Positions 40,301 to 45,136 of a stretch of 64,000 nt of DNA are shown here, in pieces. The stretch's first letter is position 1, and each line of letters opens with the position of its first letter. Position numbers and translations under genes: made by a program. Location of the stretch: contig OY776117.1 in NCBI GenBank assembly GCA_963675035.1, forward strand, positions 9,736,024-9,800,023, written 5' to 3'. The notes under the pieces are model-generated. The model had not been told where the DNA came from. It did not search any database and saw nothing but the letters and a program-made list of their open reading frames with translations. This DNA is from Allygus modestus. Lineage: Eukaryota > Arthropoda > Insecta > Hemiptera > Cicadellidae.

Positions 40301-41271
40301 TTGAGACCCGTGTCGCAAGCAAGCAAGCAAACCTTACTTTTATTAGAGTATATGATAATAAAACGACAACGAAGGTTGAGGAAGGGGTTTGGGGTTCACC
40401 ATAGGACAACAGCAAAAAGATTGTACACCTTATTTGATGAACTTTGTACCAAAAAATCGAAATTGTTGCAAAAGTTGCACGAATGAGTCTGCAGTCGTTG
40501 ATGATATTTTTATGTATTCATAAATGTACTAAATGTGCTAAAATATTAATCTAATCCTCTTCCTATTTTGTAAATAATTCATTACGTACATTTCTATAAT
40601 AAATTAATTTAGTAGATGGAACTTCACAATCTTAAGGTAAAACTATACTTAGGCTAGTATACAAACAACAATAAATTGTTTATCTTGTAATTTTTATAGT
40701 AATTCGAAATTTAAAAATGATTAAATTCGACGTAACATTCAATATATATTTCATTACTATAACCTAAAACAGGTAAAGTTTTTGCTATTATTTGTCATTA
40801 GAAAAGGGATAATTGCTTTACCTTTGCTGTGGGAAATTTCACTATAATGTATTGGCAACACTGAAGGCATGACAGCCGATCGTCGACTGTTTGTGATCAC
40901 CTGCCGCAAGTCGTTTTGATAGAAAAATTCAACCTTTTTGGCAAAAAAATATATAAGCCGTTAAATTAAATTGCGACAAAATATCTCTTGTGTTGTACAC
41001 AAAATCTAAAATTAATAACTTCTACGACTAAACAGTTGCAACAGATAGTTGAACTTTACATCCCAATCATTCAGACCCACCCCTGACTGAAGCAGTACCT
41101 GAGCAAGTGGCCGTCCCTGCGACGGGACGTCTGCCACGGCGAGTCCTCGTATCGGTAGGCCTTGCGGATGAGCGGCGCGCAGGAGCAGCTCAGCTTGTTG
41201 CCCATGGCGGGGACCGGGGCACTCTGGGGTCACCAGCTCATGTTCCGGGCTCCGTGCAGCTCCCCGCAACT
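1299..41271 (-). CDS. sif: still life (sif), Rac guanine-nucleotide exchange factor, exons 1-7 (5' half of gene)
   Basis: Spliced gene on the minus strand. Coding segments 41205-41099, 19652-19468, 14543-14425, 8558-8357, 7260-7007, 3607-3322 and 1532-1299 total 1387 bp, or 462 codons plus one base. Every junction has GT/AG and the phases match throughout. The joined protein starts MGNKLSCSC, continues with an EVH1/WH1-like domain at about residues 36-137 (WAEVFHV, then ECFVYWKDP and TWGLNF), then a basic Ser/Pro-rich segment and an Asn/His-rich linker. I recognise it as the insect Still life type-1 N-terminus, homologous to vertebrate TIAM1/2. Sif activates Rac through C-terminal DH-PH domains and acts beneath the membrane at synapses in Drosophila (family knowledge). 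The RBD, PDZ, DH and PH domains are not in the window and should lie left of position 1. The gene is unusually large here because intron 1 is 21.4 kb of mostly mobile DNA. Confidence 0.93.
1725..2000 (+). mobile_element. 3' end of a 5'-truncated non-LTR retrotransposon
   Basis: The plus-strand frame at about 1776-1889 reads ERLVGRNKGKRQTV, then LLLKTWLHDQPFYTLNEFFYW and a stop. This parallels the C-terminus of the element at 5071-6400 (LKEYLIDAAIYTLDEFFHL). The 3' UTR ends in AATAAAGATATTTAATTCATTGACCGATTGAC, the same type of AATAAAGATATTTGA...TTGAC tail as that element. The left boundary is approximate. It is a dead fragment with no RT motifs. Confidence 0.55.
2040..2490 (+). mobile_element. 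possible decayed non-LTR fragment, split by an hAT MITE
   Basis: One frame contains MWTTEESVLHIVGNTYC, which resembles the C-terminal C-x-C...EES-x-HI...C region of jockey/RTE-type polyproteins. It continues after the MITE as RVCETHVGK. There are stops in the frame and the match is by eye only. It could be chance. Confidence 0.3.
2263..2396. mobile_element. hAT-type MITE, 134 bp
   Basis: Terminal inverted repeats CAGAGATTCCCAAAC and GTTTGGGAATTACTG match the common hAT MITE ends (CAG...TTCCCAAAC). Internal subterminal repeats GTGTGCCGTGGCA and TGTGCCACAG also pair. The flanking 8-mers gcctagcg and tcctagag match at 6 of 8, as expected of an old 8-bp target duplication. There is no coding capacity. 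Confidence 0.75.
3322..3607 (-). CDS. sif: sif exon 6 (Asn-rich linker)
   Basis: 286 bp encoding residues 290-384 plus the first base of Gly385. The acceptor is ggttccag/GGC, and an in-frame AG six bases further in is an alternative. The donor is GCAG/gtcatt, which is weak. The peptide is Gly/Thr-rich (GTQAGGTVGGGK, then TTGTCTPRL), followed by two Asn runs separated by NITSNNRGRTT and ending MGKDDIRA. The Asn runs come from AAC triplet repeats and so may vary in length. The frame and phase match exons 5 and 7. Being low-complexity, this is the least conserved exon. Confidence 0.8.
3677..3748. repeat. 24-bp tandem repeat, three copies
   Basis: Three diverged copies of a 24-bp unit beginning CATTTGCTC and ending GAGCRAGTC. 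Each unit contains a partial palindrome (TTGCTCGAATCCGAGCA). The same palindromic motif occurs singly at about 43441 and 45689. Confidence 0.65.
3962..4207. repeat. 15-bp minisatellite (with 18-bp variants)
   Basis: About 16 copies of AGTGTGCCGGTTAGT, with some units extended to 18 bp by an extra GTG. Because the unit is a multiple of three and lacks stops, it reads open on both strands (VPVSS on plus, LLTGT on minus). The apparent 100-120-residue repeat proteins are artefacts of this. It lies in sif intron 6-5 territory, upstream of exon 6 on the minus strand. Confidence 0.9.
4300..4777 (+). mobile_element. family D repeat, copy 1 (left end missing or diverged)
   Basis: Shares CTCATCCCCAGGAAAA, then ACATTGGGCTTATGGAGT, CAGCTGTT, AACTGGAGTGACCTTAAA and the right end AAAGCTCGGTCCCCCAGGTACT with copies at 6558, 29187, 38299 and 39816. 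There is no coding capacity. The class is unknown to me. The left edge is approximate. Confidence 0.7.
5071..6405 (-). mobile_element. 5'-truncated non-LTR retrotransposon (jockey/CR1-like)
   Basis: Contains a reverse-transcriptase frame (6343-5204), a 3' UTR with AATAAAG near its end, and a tail made of tandem 7-bp TTGACTA units at 5075-5092. Sequence upstream of the frame still reads KKYGRGKNTTGIF before an in-frame stop, so the element is truncated inside the RT domain. The endonuclease and RT N-terminus are missing. It is in sif intron 5, in the same orientation as sif. Confidence 0.88.
5204..6343 (-). pseudogene. reverse transcriptase C-terminal part of non-LTR element
   Basis: 379-residue open frame. 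It begins in the RT A motif (MDLTMAFDNV; the second aspartate region of DxxxAFD), then FGVPQGSILGPLLF at residues 65-78 (motif B), YADD at 100-103 (catalytic motif C) and FLGLTIDQHLNW at about 176-187 (motif E region). A thumb and C-terminal region follows, ending YTLDEFFHL. A full element would have an endonuclease and about 150 more RT residues upstream. The frame is intact only because truncation removed the rest, so it is a young but non-autonomous copy. It is not a host gene. Confidence 0.88.
6558..6960 (+). mobile_element. family D repeat, copy 2
   Basis: Starts TCCTATACTCTAATATGAG, followed by a (TTGC)n run, and ends AAGCTCGGCCCCCAGGTACT, as in copies 4 and 5. It is internally shortened: the CAGCTGTT...GGTTTCCTGAGAG section present in copy 4 is missing. 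Confidence 0.75.
7007..7260 (-). CDS. sif: sif exon 5 (low-complexity linker)
   Basis: 254 bp encoding the rest of Gly205 and residues 206-289. The acceptor is ttgttgcag/GA and the donor GAG/gtttgt, ending in phase 0. It begins SSTLPR, a conserved Still life block, then becomes Ser/Thr/Asp-rich (TSSTSLYDNVSGRD, then TRDRETSTPGGKLNNSN) and ends QSQTEE. It is probably intrinsically disordered. The other frames open across this GC-rich stretch on both strands are shadows. Confidence 0.88.
7809..7885. mobile_element. pogo/Tigger-like terminus (solo end)
   Basis: CAGTAGACTCTCAGAAATCC followed by a GGACxxx...GGTCCGGAACCTCGGGAGTCCGG block is the usual layout of pogo-type MITE ends. I found no matching inverted end to the right, so this is a solo terminus or part of a composite. 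Confidence 0.45.
7886..8326. repeat. GC-rich interspersed sequence with (CAAA)n tail
   Basis: A markedly GC-rich block of about 440 bp in an AT-rich intron, ending in CATCCCAAACAAACAAACAAAC. The simple-repeat tail suggests a SINE or the 3' end of a non-LTR element inserted in plus orientation. I see no RT motifs and no clear tRNA boxes. The several open frames here are low-complexity artefacts of GC content. Confidence 0.4.
8357..8558 (-). CDS. sif: sif exon 4 (basic, Ser/Pro-rich linker)
   Basis: 202 bp encoding residues 138-204 plus one base of Gly205. The acceptor is tttcag/TCA and the donor CGAG/gtagtg. The peptide starts SPSFKFSRKASSSYSLKLEP, continues through a Lys-rich stretch to KPLSTPASPS, then a Cys pair (CTC) and DQYARLRAQDP. 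I recognise these blocks as conserved in Drosophila Still life. The KRKPLSTPASP region is rich in potential phosphorylation sites (seen in the sequence; its regulation is not known to me). Confidence 0.92.
11475..11911. mobile_element. E-family long-TIR MITE, copy 1
   Basis: The left arm starts TTAAGAGGGGGCTTCAGTCC and includes TGCTTCTC...CAATGTTAACTTTCAAAG...CTCAACCGATTATCC. The right arm is its imperfect reverse complement, ending ATGACTGGAGCCTCCTCTCAA. Arms are about 150-190 bp and include a 19-bp ATATCACAA...TTGTGATAT inner pair. No coding capacity. A second copy is at 18992 and a right-end fragment at 52172. Confidence 0.75.
13997..14328. mobile_element. pogo-type MITE, 332 bp, TA duplication
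   Basis: The left end is CAGTGGAACCTCTATTAACC; the right end GGTTGATCCAGGTTTTCCTG is its imperfect inverse. Both are flanked by TA. Subterminal GTGACGGATAAC and GACGGATAACAG repeats are typical of Tigger/pogo MITEs. It sits 96 bp from the sif exon 3 donor. Confidence 0.85.
14425..14543 (-). CDS. sif: sif exon 3 (second part of EVH1/WH1-like domain)
   Basis: 119 bp encoding the rest of Gly98 and residues 99-137. The acceptor is gtctag/GC and the donor a near-perfect TGC/gtaagtc, ending in phase 0. The peptide contains ECFVYWKDPMTNDTWGLNF followed by a short helix and FRECC. The W-x(8)-WGLNF pattern is the usual end of an EVH1 domain, ahead of the closing helix. The exon is too short to appear as an open frame of 60 or more residues. 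A pogo-type MITE ends 96 bp downstream of its donor. Confidence 0.92.
15491..15533. mobile_element. palindromic mini-element P, copy 1 (43 bp)
   Basis: Begins CCATAGATTAAACATACT and ends TTAATCTATGG. The outer arms (CCATAGATTAA against TTAATCTATGG) are perfect; the centre has diverged. It is flanked by TCCAA and TTCAA, 4 of 5 matching. It is nested in the hAT element. Confidence 0.7.
16203..16301 (-). mobile_element. fragment of the MITE seen at 41373-41620
   Basis: Contains GGTTGTTGCCATGGGAGCA, GTTGACAGAG and GTAGGCTGCAGT...GCGAGACCTCTATATA, matching the reverse complement of 41377-41470. Only one half is present. Confidence 0.65.
16754..17257. mobile_element. hAT MITE, 504 bp, perfect 8-bp TSD
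   Basis: The left end TAGTGATGGTCAAAACC and right end GGTTTTGACACATCACTA are inverted. Long AAATCTCGAAACCGAAACC-type subterminal repeats face each other. Both flanks read GCCAACAT (16746-16753 and 17258-17265). It is nested in the larger hAT element. Confidence 0.88.
18654..18686. mobile_element. palindromic mini-element P, copy 2 (shortened)
   Basis: CCATAGATTAAACGTGG...TTCTTAATCTATGA. The outer arms pair as in the other copies and the centre is about 10 bp shorter. It is flanked on both sides by TACTA, a perfect 5-bp repeat. Confidence 0.7.
18711..18796. repeat. 13-bp minisatellite, about 6.6 copies
   Basis: Unit GATATGATCACAA, essentially identical in every copy. Each unit contains the palindrome TGATCA. 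The uniformity suggests recent expansion. Confidence 0.92.
18992..19389. mobile_element. E-family long-TIR MITE, copy 2
   Basis: The left arm TTAAGAGGGGGCTGCAGTTC... and right arm ...TCATGACAGGAGCCCCATTC...CTCTTCAA are inverted. The interior pair GATATCACAA and TTTTTGTGATATC and the motif GCTTTGAAAGTTAGCATTGG match copy 1. It ends 79 bp from sif exon 2. Confidence 0.75.
19468..19652 (-). CDS. sif: sif exon 2 (first part of EVH1/WH1-like domain)
   Basis: 185 bp encoding residues 36-97 plus the first base of Gly98. The acceptor is cgcag/G and the donor CCTG/gtaact. The peptide begins LWAEVFHVSASGAG and ends ILDVRLVQPG. It supplies the N-terminal strands of an EVH1/WH1-like fold, including a W-QQ segment and an ITAYNSQ segment. 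Codons are GC-rich against a very AT-rich intron, which makes the exon easy to see. Overlapping open frames on the same strand are frame shadows of this exon. Confidence 0.92.
20565..21224. mobile_element. hAT-derived element, 660 bp, 8-bp TSD
   Basis: The left end TAGTGATGGACAGCTCAT and right end AGCCGTTTCGCCCATCACTA form hAT-type inverted repeats. Many GAACCGGATCA-type subterminal repeats lie inside. The flanks CCATACTA and CCACACTA match at 7 of 8. No transposase frame is present. Confidence 0.82.
23188..24471 (+). mobile_element. family A repeat, copy A1 (type II)
   Basis: Starts CCCCCGTCGCAGCAAACCTG, with GCGAATTTCC about 30 bp in. Four ~165-bp internal units follow, each with ACCAAGTTTCAT, CATTCATAAATAA and CTCCATAAGAATAACAT. 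Next come the core GACAACATACTGTGTTTA, a (TA)n tract at 24318-24350 and the right end GGTAATAGCTTCTTCCCTATAGGGTAATTCGCTAAAA. Non-coding. Diagnostic type II bases lie on both sides of the (TA)n. Confidence 0.85.
25740..25935. mobile_element. TTAA-target MITE, copy 1 (piggyBac-like)
   Basis: Inverted ends AAGCAGTCCCACACTTCTCG and CGAGAAGTATGGGACCAAC, with TTAA on both sides (25736-25739 and 25936-25939). The interior has dense GAATGTTCGG/CCGAACATTC palindromes. TTAA duplication suggests the piggyBac superfamily (inference). Confidence 0.8.
26226..26575 (+). mobile_element. CTAGCTG-family repeat, copy 1
   Basis: Begins CTAGCTGCTCCCGCAGGCTTCG and ends in TTGCCTTGTATAGATATAAGA. It is similar in ends to copies at 43486 and 57000. 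This start and end pattern is common in insect genomes; I do not assign a class. Confidence 0.55.
26752..26946. mobile_element. TTAA-target MITE, copy 2
   Basis: Ends GGCGGTCCCACACTTCTCGC and CTCGAGAAGTGTGGGACCGCC are inverted. The flanks are TTAA and TTTA. It is about 90% like copy 1 by eye, 1 kb away in the same orientation. Confidence 0.8.
27472..29152 (-). mobile_element. family A repeat, copy A2 (chimeric), holding a foldback insertion
   Basis: Starts AGCGAATTTCCCCTATAGGG and ends GGTTTGCTGCGACGGGTG. The terminal module reads CTTAAGCCCGAGACC...CAGATGCCAAAAACACC (type II). The internal module reads CGATAACTCTCGTAAAAAAGG and TTGTACCCC (type I). The microsatellite between them is split by the element at 27605-28360. 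Confidence 0.85.
27605..28360. mobile_element. 756-bp foldback element, Tc1/mariner-like ends, TA target
   Basis: The left end CAGGGTTGGTGAAAAGTCCC and right end GGGACTTTTCACCAACTCTG are inverted. The two halves remain complementary for roughly 350 bp each, so the whole element is one giant hairpin. It is inserted in the (TA)n of family A copy A2, so a TA duplication is expected but cannot be distinguished from the host tract. Non-coding. Confidence 0.88.
29187..29581 (+). mobile_element. family D repeat, copy 3 (diverged)
   Basis: Begins ATCCTACATTCTAATACGAG, contains CAACCCCAGGAAAATTC, TTTACATTGGGCTTAT and AACCAGGGAACTGTC, and ends TCTCCCGGGTACT. It is more diverged than copies 2, 4 and 5. 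Confidence 0.65.
30148..31137 (+). mobile_element. family C repeat, copy 1
   Basis: Terminal TACTTTCTCCC and inverted GGGAGAAAGTA lie at 30148 and 31105-31115. Homology with copy 2 runs about 20 bp past the latter. It contains GAAATTTGGTATG and the core CGCAGTACGTTGTCC...GTTATTCTTAT shared with families A and B. The 126-codon minus frame here is chance. Confidence 0.75.
31275..32631 (-). mobile_element. family A repeat, copy A3-host (internally deleted), interrupted by A3-insert
   Basis: Starts AGCGAATTTCCCTATAGGG and ends AATTGCTGCGACGGGGG. The terminal module jumps from CCCCCAGAATC straight to an internal unit (AAAACTTGGTATGTAGCTTC), so the microsatellite and core are deleted. It is interrupted at 31506-32505 by an opposite-orientation family A copy and resumes at TGCTATATATCACTTATTTA. 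Confidence 0.78.
31506..32505 (+). mobile_element. family A repeat, copy A3-insert (type I)
   Basis: Starts CCCCCGTAGCAGCAAACCTG and ends TTCTTCCTTGTAGGGGAAATTCGGTAAAA. It contains three internal units, the core GACAATGTACTGTGTTTA and a (TA)n tract at 32335-32373. Type I diagnostics (CCTAGG..., TTTCGAACGAATGGTG) lie on the terminal side. It sits inside another family A copy. Confidence 0.85.
33356..33398. mobile_element. palindromic mini-element P, copy 3 (43 bp, near-perfect)
   Basis: Left arm CCATAGATTAAGCATACTC, 5-bp centre, right arm its exact reverse complement. Flanked by TAAAA on both sides. The opposite palindrome arm at about 34669-34673 has a single TAAAA (read on the minus strand) followed directly by the same flank (TCCCCATAAGACAACG), that is, the empty site. 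Confidence 0.85.
33731..33803. repeat. (TA)n microsatellite, 73 bp
   Basis: Pure AT dinucleotide tract at the conserved microsatellite position of family B. Comparable tracts within family A and B copies are at 34278-34341, 32335-32373, 44111-44153, 47640-47696, 47821-47851 and 59710-59753. Confidence 0.95.
34138..34966 (-). mobile_element. family B repeat, right arm of long palindrome
   Basis: Reverse complement of 33061-33927 apart from indels and the absence of the 43-bp P insertion. Starts ATTAGTGAATTTCCTTTGGAAAG, has a (TA)n tract at 34278-34341 and ends near GTGCGAACTCGTTTT. The 210-bp spacer 33928-34137 is unique. Confidence 0.85.
35222..36223 (-). mobile_element. family C repeat, copy 2
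   Basis: Inverted relative to copy 1, sharing GGTATCAGGAAACTGACACA, TACTTTCTCC, the core GACAACGTAATGCGTTTAC and the end CGGGAGAAAGTA. It contains a short (GACA)n tract at 36068-36090 where family A has (TA)n. Confidence 0.75.
36601..37585 (-). mobile_element. family A repeat, copy A4 (type I)
   Basis: Starts AGCGAATTTCCCCTATAGGC and ends GGTTTACTGCGACGGGGG. Type I diagnostics lie on both sides (CCTAGGCCCGGGAC; CGATAACTCGTAAAAATGATC). The microsatellite is short and degenerate. The core reads CACATAGTACGATGTC. Confidence 0.85.
38299..38831 (+). mobile_element. family D repeat, copy 4 (left arm of an inverted pair)
   Basis: Complete copy from TCCTATACTCTAATATGAG to AGCTCGGCCCCCCAGGTACTT. It is nearly identical to the reverse complement of copy 5, 1 kb away. 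Confidence 0.85.
39395..39716. repeat. 44-bp GC-rich minisatellite, about 7 copies
   Basis: The unit begins CGTCGACAGTTGTCAAGTAC, continues AACAGGCTCAGCGCG and ends ATCGTCGCC. Units start at 39395, 39439, 39483, 39527, 39571, 39615 and 39659, almost identical; a degenerate one follows at 39703. It is CpG-rich. Three plus frames are open because 44 bp cycles through all frames without a stop; these are not genes. Confidence 0.95.
39816..40353 (-). mobile_element. family D repeat, copy 5 (right arm of an inverted pair)
   Basis: Reverse complement of 38299-38831, from AAGTACCTGGGGGTCCGAGC to the (GCAA)n run and TATTAGAGTATA. The arms are about 530 bp, separated by about 985 bp that contain the 44-bp minisatellite. 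Confidence 0.85.
41099..41271 (-). CDS. sif: sif exon with start codon (coding 41205-41099; 41271-41206 is 5' UTR)
   Basis: ATG at 41205-41203 opens MGNKLSCSCAPLIRKAYR and the exon encodes 35 residues plus two bases of Arg36. Gly2 plus Cys7 and Cys9 form a typical dual N-myristoylation and palmitoylation signal, which fits a membrane-anchored synaptic GEF (inference from the motif). The donor is CAG/gtactg at 41098. Upstream, a pyrimidine-rich tract ending in ttttgcag at 41272 looks like a splice acceptor. The first 66 bases are therefore probably 5' UTR joined to at least one more upstream non-coding exon that I could not identify. The segment is clearly GC-richer than its surroundings. Confidence 0.93.
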
Positions 41272-41372
41272 CTGCAAAAGAATACTCTATCGTTACGTCG
41301 TTCTGAAGAGACGCATCCTTGGACAGGCTGAAGAAGAATTCTTCAGCAAGTTGAAACCAACAAAGTTAATGC

Positions 41373-41620
41373 ATCTAGAGGTCTCGTCTCGTTTAAAAAA
41401 CTGCAGCCTACATGGTCGACCATTTGCCATTCTCTGTCAACTCTGCTCCCATGGCAACCAACACGGAGACCAATGAAATACCTCTCTTCAAGAGTTATAT
41501 GACAGTCTTCTGACAAATATTTAATTTGGGAAGAGAGGAGTTGATTGGTTACTCTAAGAAAATGGCGGTTGACCATGGAGGCTTCATTTCATTTCTCTAC
41601 CCCGGATGAGACCTCTAGAT
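41373..41620. mobile_element. 248-bp MITE just upstream of the sif start-codon exon
   Basis: The ends ATCTAGAGGTCTC and GAGACCTCTAGAT are perfect 13-bp inverted repeats. The inner parts (CATGGTCGACCATTTGCCAT against ATGGCGGTTGACCATGG) also pair. It is 102 bp from the predicted splice acceptor at 41272. A half-copy is at 16203-16301. No coding capacity. Confidence 0.75.
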
Positions 41621-43485
41621 ATACTAACCTCGTTGGTCGAAATTAGTTGATGGTGCCACAAGATTAGATTTCTTATAGAAGCAGATATTCAAACTACATC
41701 AATATCATAGCGAAGTTTGTAAACAGAGTGTCAGGATGTATTTGAATAACTAGTTCGTCAATCGAGTATCAGGATGTGTTAACTCATAAGGTTCAGTGCG
41801 GATTCCAACTGGCATGATCGTGATTATGATAGGTGACAAACACCACATTGAATTATGTAGTATACTTATAAACATATCCTGTGATTTTTTTTGTCCCTGT
41901 TTACAATTTGTTATATTTAATAGACTGTACACAATCGCTTTAAGGAAATAGGTCTAGGTTATTCACCATCTCTCTCGCACTCCTCTCTCGCAAGCCAAGT
42001 TCTCTGAAAAGAGCTGTACACACAATTCTGCGTTGCATTGTTGCCTTGAGTTTCAACAAATGTACATTAATCAGACTATCACAATAAGTGACAAATCGCC
42101 ATATGTACAAACAGACGAAATAACATGTCTGCGGAATAGTATTCAGGTTTGTACCACAGTATCTATGTATATGTAGTGTCTTGTATGTAATACAGCGGAA
42201 GGGTGAATACATTTGTAAGTGTTTGAAGACGTCTTAACTAGGATACAACTTGGTGAAATCACACACACGTACCTCCATCTACATTTATGAAAATAATGCA
42301 TTTTACACTTTAATATTGGCTTGAAAGTAACATTAATGCTAAGGAAATTGTAATTCAATTTTAGGATTACTAAAAATATAAGAACGTAATGTTACGCATT
42401 ATATTGTTGTGCTTTCATTAACAAACCCAGGCACAATCACTCCTTCATTTGAATTTATACGCTAACGACTGAGATTAATAGCAAAATAATTACGTGGTAA
42501 AAGCAGCACATTACTTTATAAAACAAAGAGGTAAATCCCTAAAGGATTTTTTTAAACTAAACCCAGCACAACAAATACAAAATACAACACAAAATCGTTT
42601 GAAGGTAGTAAAATTTTGCAATCAAAACTCAATCAAAACAATCTTAACTGTTTTATAATTTTTCAAGTAGCATTAGTAGACGAAAATGTTCCAAGAGTCG
42701 CAGCTGTAACTAACGTAGTAGTAAATAGTGATTAATAGTAAACGGGGTTAGGTGGGTACAGATAAGATCAATAAAGTGGGATAAGGAAGTAGTTGGTTGG
42801 GCAGCAGCCCGCTCGCAGCGGTGCCATCGTTCCATCATTGATTTGCTGCCCGTACCGCTAATATTACCATTCTTTGGATACTTCTTGACTTTATTAATTT
42901 TGTTGGAATAGATAATTATATTTCTTTGCTTACGTAGGAGAAATTTAGAAAAGTAAAGTTGTGCACTTATTGATCGAAATCGAGCAAACATCTTTCACAT
43001 TCCTGGTTAAATCACTGTACAGGGTGTGTTTACATATTATTTTATTTGTATTTAGTTTACATATTTTAATGTTTCCAATCTGTAATTAAATTCATAAACC
43101 ACTGTTTTGTAATGCAATCATACTATTAACAGAATAAGACAATTTTCGTGAGCATGCCACCGACGAAACTATTAGGCCTTAAATCACGATTTATGCGTTA
43201 TCTGAAAGGCCTTAACGTTCAGATTGTGCCTTTTGGGGGTTTGGAAAACTTCCACCTTCAGGGCATTCAAAGTTCCAATGTTAATCATTTGGAATAAATT
43301 AAATAAATTTAATTTAATATTCAACATCTGTTAATACTAATAAAACATTGTAAAGAAATAACAGCTGTTCCAAACTACTTTGTGGAATTATTTCACAGTA
43401 ATTATTTTAAACTGTATATGAGCTGGGTAGAAAATAAATACATTTGCTCGGATTCGAGAAAACCAATCCACTTGTTTATTAAAAC

Positions 43486-43815
43486 TAGCTGATACCCGGC
43501 AGACGTTGTCATGCCTTTGACTATTACCAACTAAAACCAATATCACCAAGATCACCTGTTCAAGTAAACATATATCATTAGCTTTTATATAAACAACAAC
43601 ATTTTTCCATAAGGTTTTATGGGAAGCCTTTTGGGCCTCTTGGGAGAAACCCAATTGAGTTAGGACGAAGTTTAAGATGGTTTAAAAATCTTCTCCTTGA
43701 AATTTTACATGTATATACCAAGTTTCATCGCAAACGGTCCAACGGTGTACGAGTCCATAAACTTCAAATATATATACAAACAAACAAACCAACATCCTTT
43801 TTTATAAATATAGAC
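43486..43815 (+). mobile_element. CTAGCTG-family repeat, copy 2
   Basis: Begins CTAGCTGATACCCGGCAGACG, contains ATACCAAGTTTCATCGCAAACGG and ends TTTTTATAAATATAGAC. Ends are as in the copies at 26226 and 57000. Confidence 0.6.
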
Positions 43816-43984
43816 TTGCTACGCTCGCTGAGGGCTCCGCCCCCAGACACCCGTTTGGGGTCGCTCCAGTTTGTTATTATAACTCAATGTCCCTCTCAAG
43901 TATTTGTTTCGTAGTATATTATTTTGATTCACTAGCCAATCTAGATGGCATCTTTTTTCATTGGACCTAACATTTGTTTGTATT

Positions 43985-44106
43985 AGCGAATTTCCCCTAT
44001 AGGGAAGAAGCTATTACCGTAGTCGGCATGGTAAGACCTAGGCCCGGGACCATGATAACTTTTCGTTTTGAGGTCCCCAGACCCCAAAAACACCATTCGT
44101 TCGAAA

Positions 44107-44157
<51 letters not shown>

Positions 44158-45136
44158 TGTATGTCCGTTAACACAATAACTTGAGTAAAAATCTTCTGAT
44201 TTTGATGAAATTTGGCTCAAATGTGTAAAGTGACATTCATGGCTTTAAGTTCGAAAACCAGAAAAATCGGACCATGGGAAAGGGGGTTTATGGGGGTTTT
44301 AAATTTCCAAAAATCAGTTTTTTTTTTTTTTCATTTTTCACCCTAAATTTTATAAAACATTTAATTTTAGTTTCAACAATTTTATAGAGCTTAAAAAAAT
44401 AATATAGTATATTGAATAATTAATTTAGGTTAAGTGGTTGCGGAGAAAATCCACAAAACGTGCTCATAAAATCTCCCATGTTAATCTTATGGGAAAAAGG
44501 TTTTTTGCTTTCCCTCAGTTAATTTTAATGTAAACCTCACATTGGCTTTTACTAATCAGTTCAGCTCTACAAAACCACCATTTTTATGTTTAAATTGTGA
44601 TTCTACGTCCAACCGTTGCAGAGATATTCAAAGTGCTAAACACAGTACGTCGTCCAATGTTATCCTTATGGAGAATAATACAAATTTGATATCTCGATTA
44701 TTTATGAATGTATGTTGATGAAAATTGGCATGTGGCTTCACCTAGCACTGGTATGTTGATATTTACACAACAAAATAATTGTTTGCCGATTTTCCCCGCA
44801 GGAGCGAACCTGCATACTCAGCCCCTATGTTATTCTTATGGGTAATTAGTCAAATATATTGTCTCCCTTAATTATGAACATAAATGAATAAAACTTGGTA
44901 TTCATCTTTGACTTGTTAAGTTATATTGATAATTGCATAAAAACACATATTTTGTGTTCCTTGTTACATCAAACCTACGTACTCTATGTTATTCTTATGG
45001 AGAATAAATAAAATGCTTTATATAACTTATTTATTCGTGTATTTTTATGAAACTTAGTGAGTGGCTTTATATATTAGTGAGAAAAATATACATGCATTGG
45101 AAATTCGCTGAGTACGCAGGTTTGCTGCTATGGGGG
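43985..45136 (-). mobile_element. family A repeat, copy A5 (chimeric)
   Basis: Starts AGCGAATTTCCCCTATAGGG and ends GGTTTGCTGCTATGGGGG. The terminal module is type I (CCTAGGCCCGGGACC, GACCCCAAAAACACC, TTCGAAACTGT). Beyond the (TA)n at 44111-44153 the internal module is type II (TTTGGCTCAAATGTGTAAAG, ATCGGACCATGGGAAAGGGG). This is the mirror image of copy A2. Confidence 0.85.

Larger units (their letters stand above)
19653..41098 (-). other. sif intron 1, 21.4 kb, largely mobile DNA
   Basis: Besides the elements listed separately, 19740-20560, 21230-23180, 24480-25730, 26950-27460, 29590-30140, 37590-38290 and 40360-41000 hold no gene I can support. 22170-22470 is a GC-richer patch with short internal inverted repeats (TTTATGACC...GGTCATAAA) and one 68-codon open frame with no recognised homology; it is probably a repeat. 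37740-37960 is another unidentified GC-richer patch. Confidence 0.7.
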
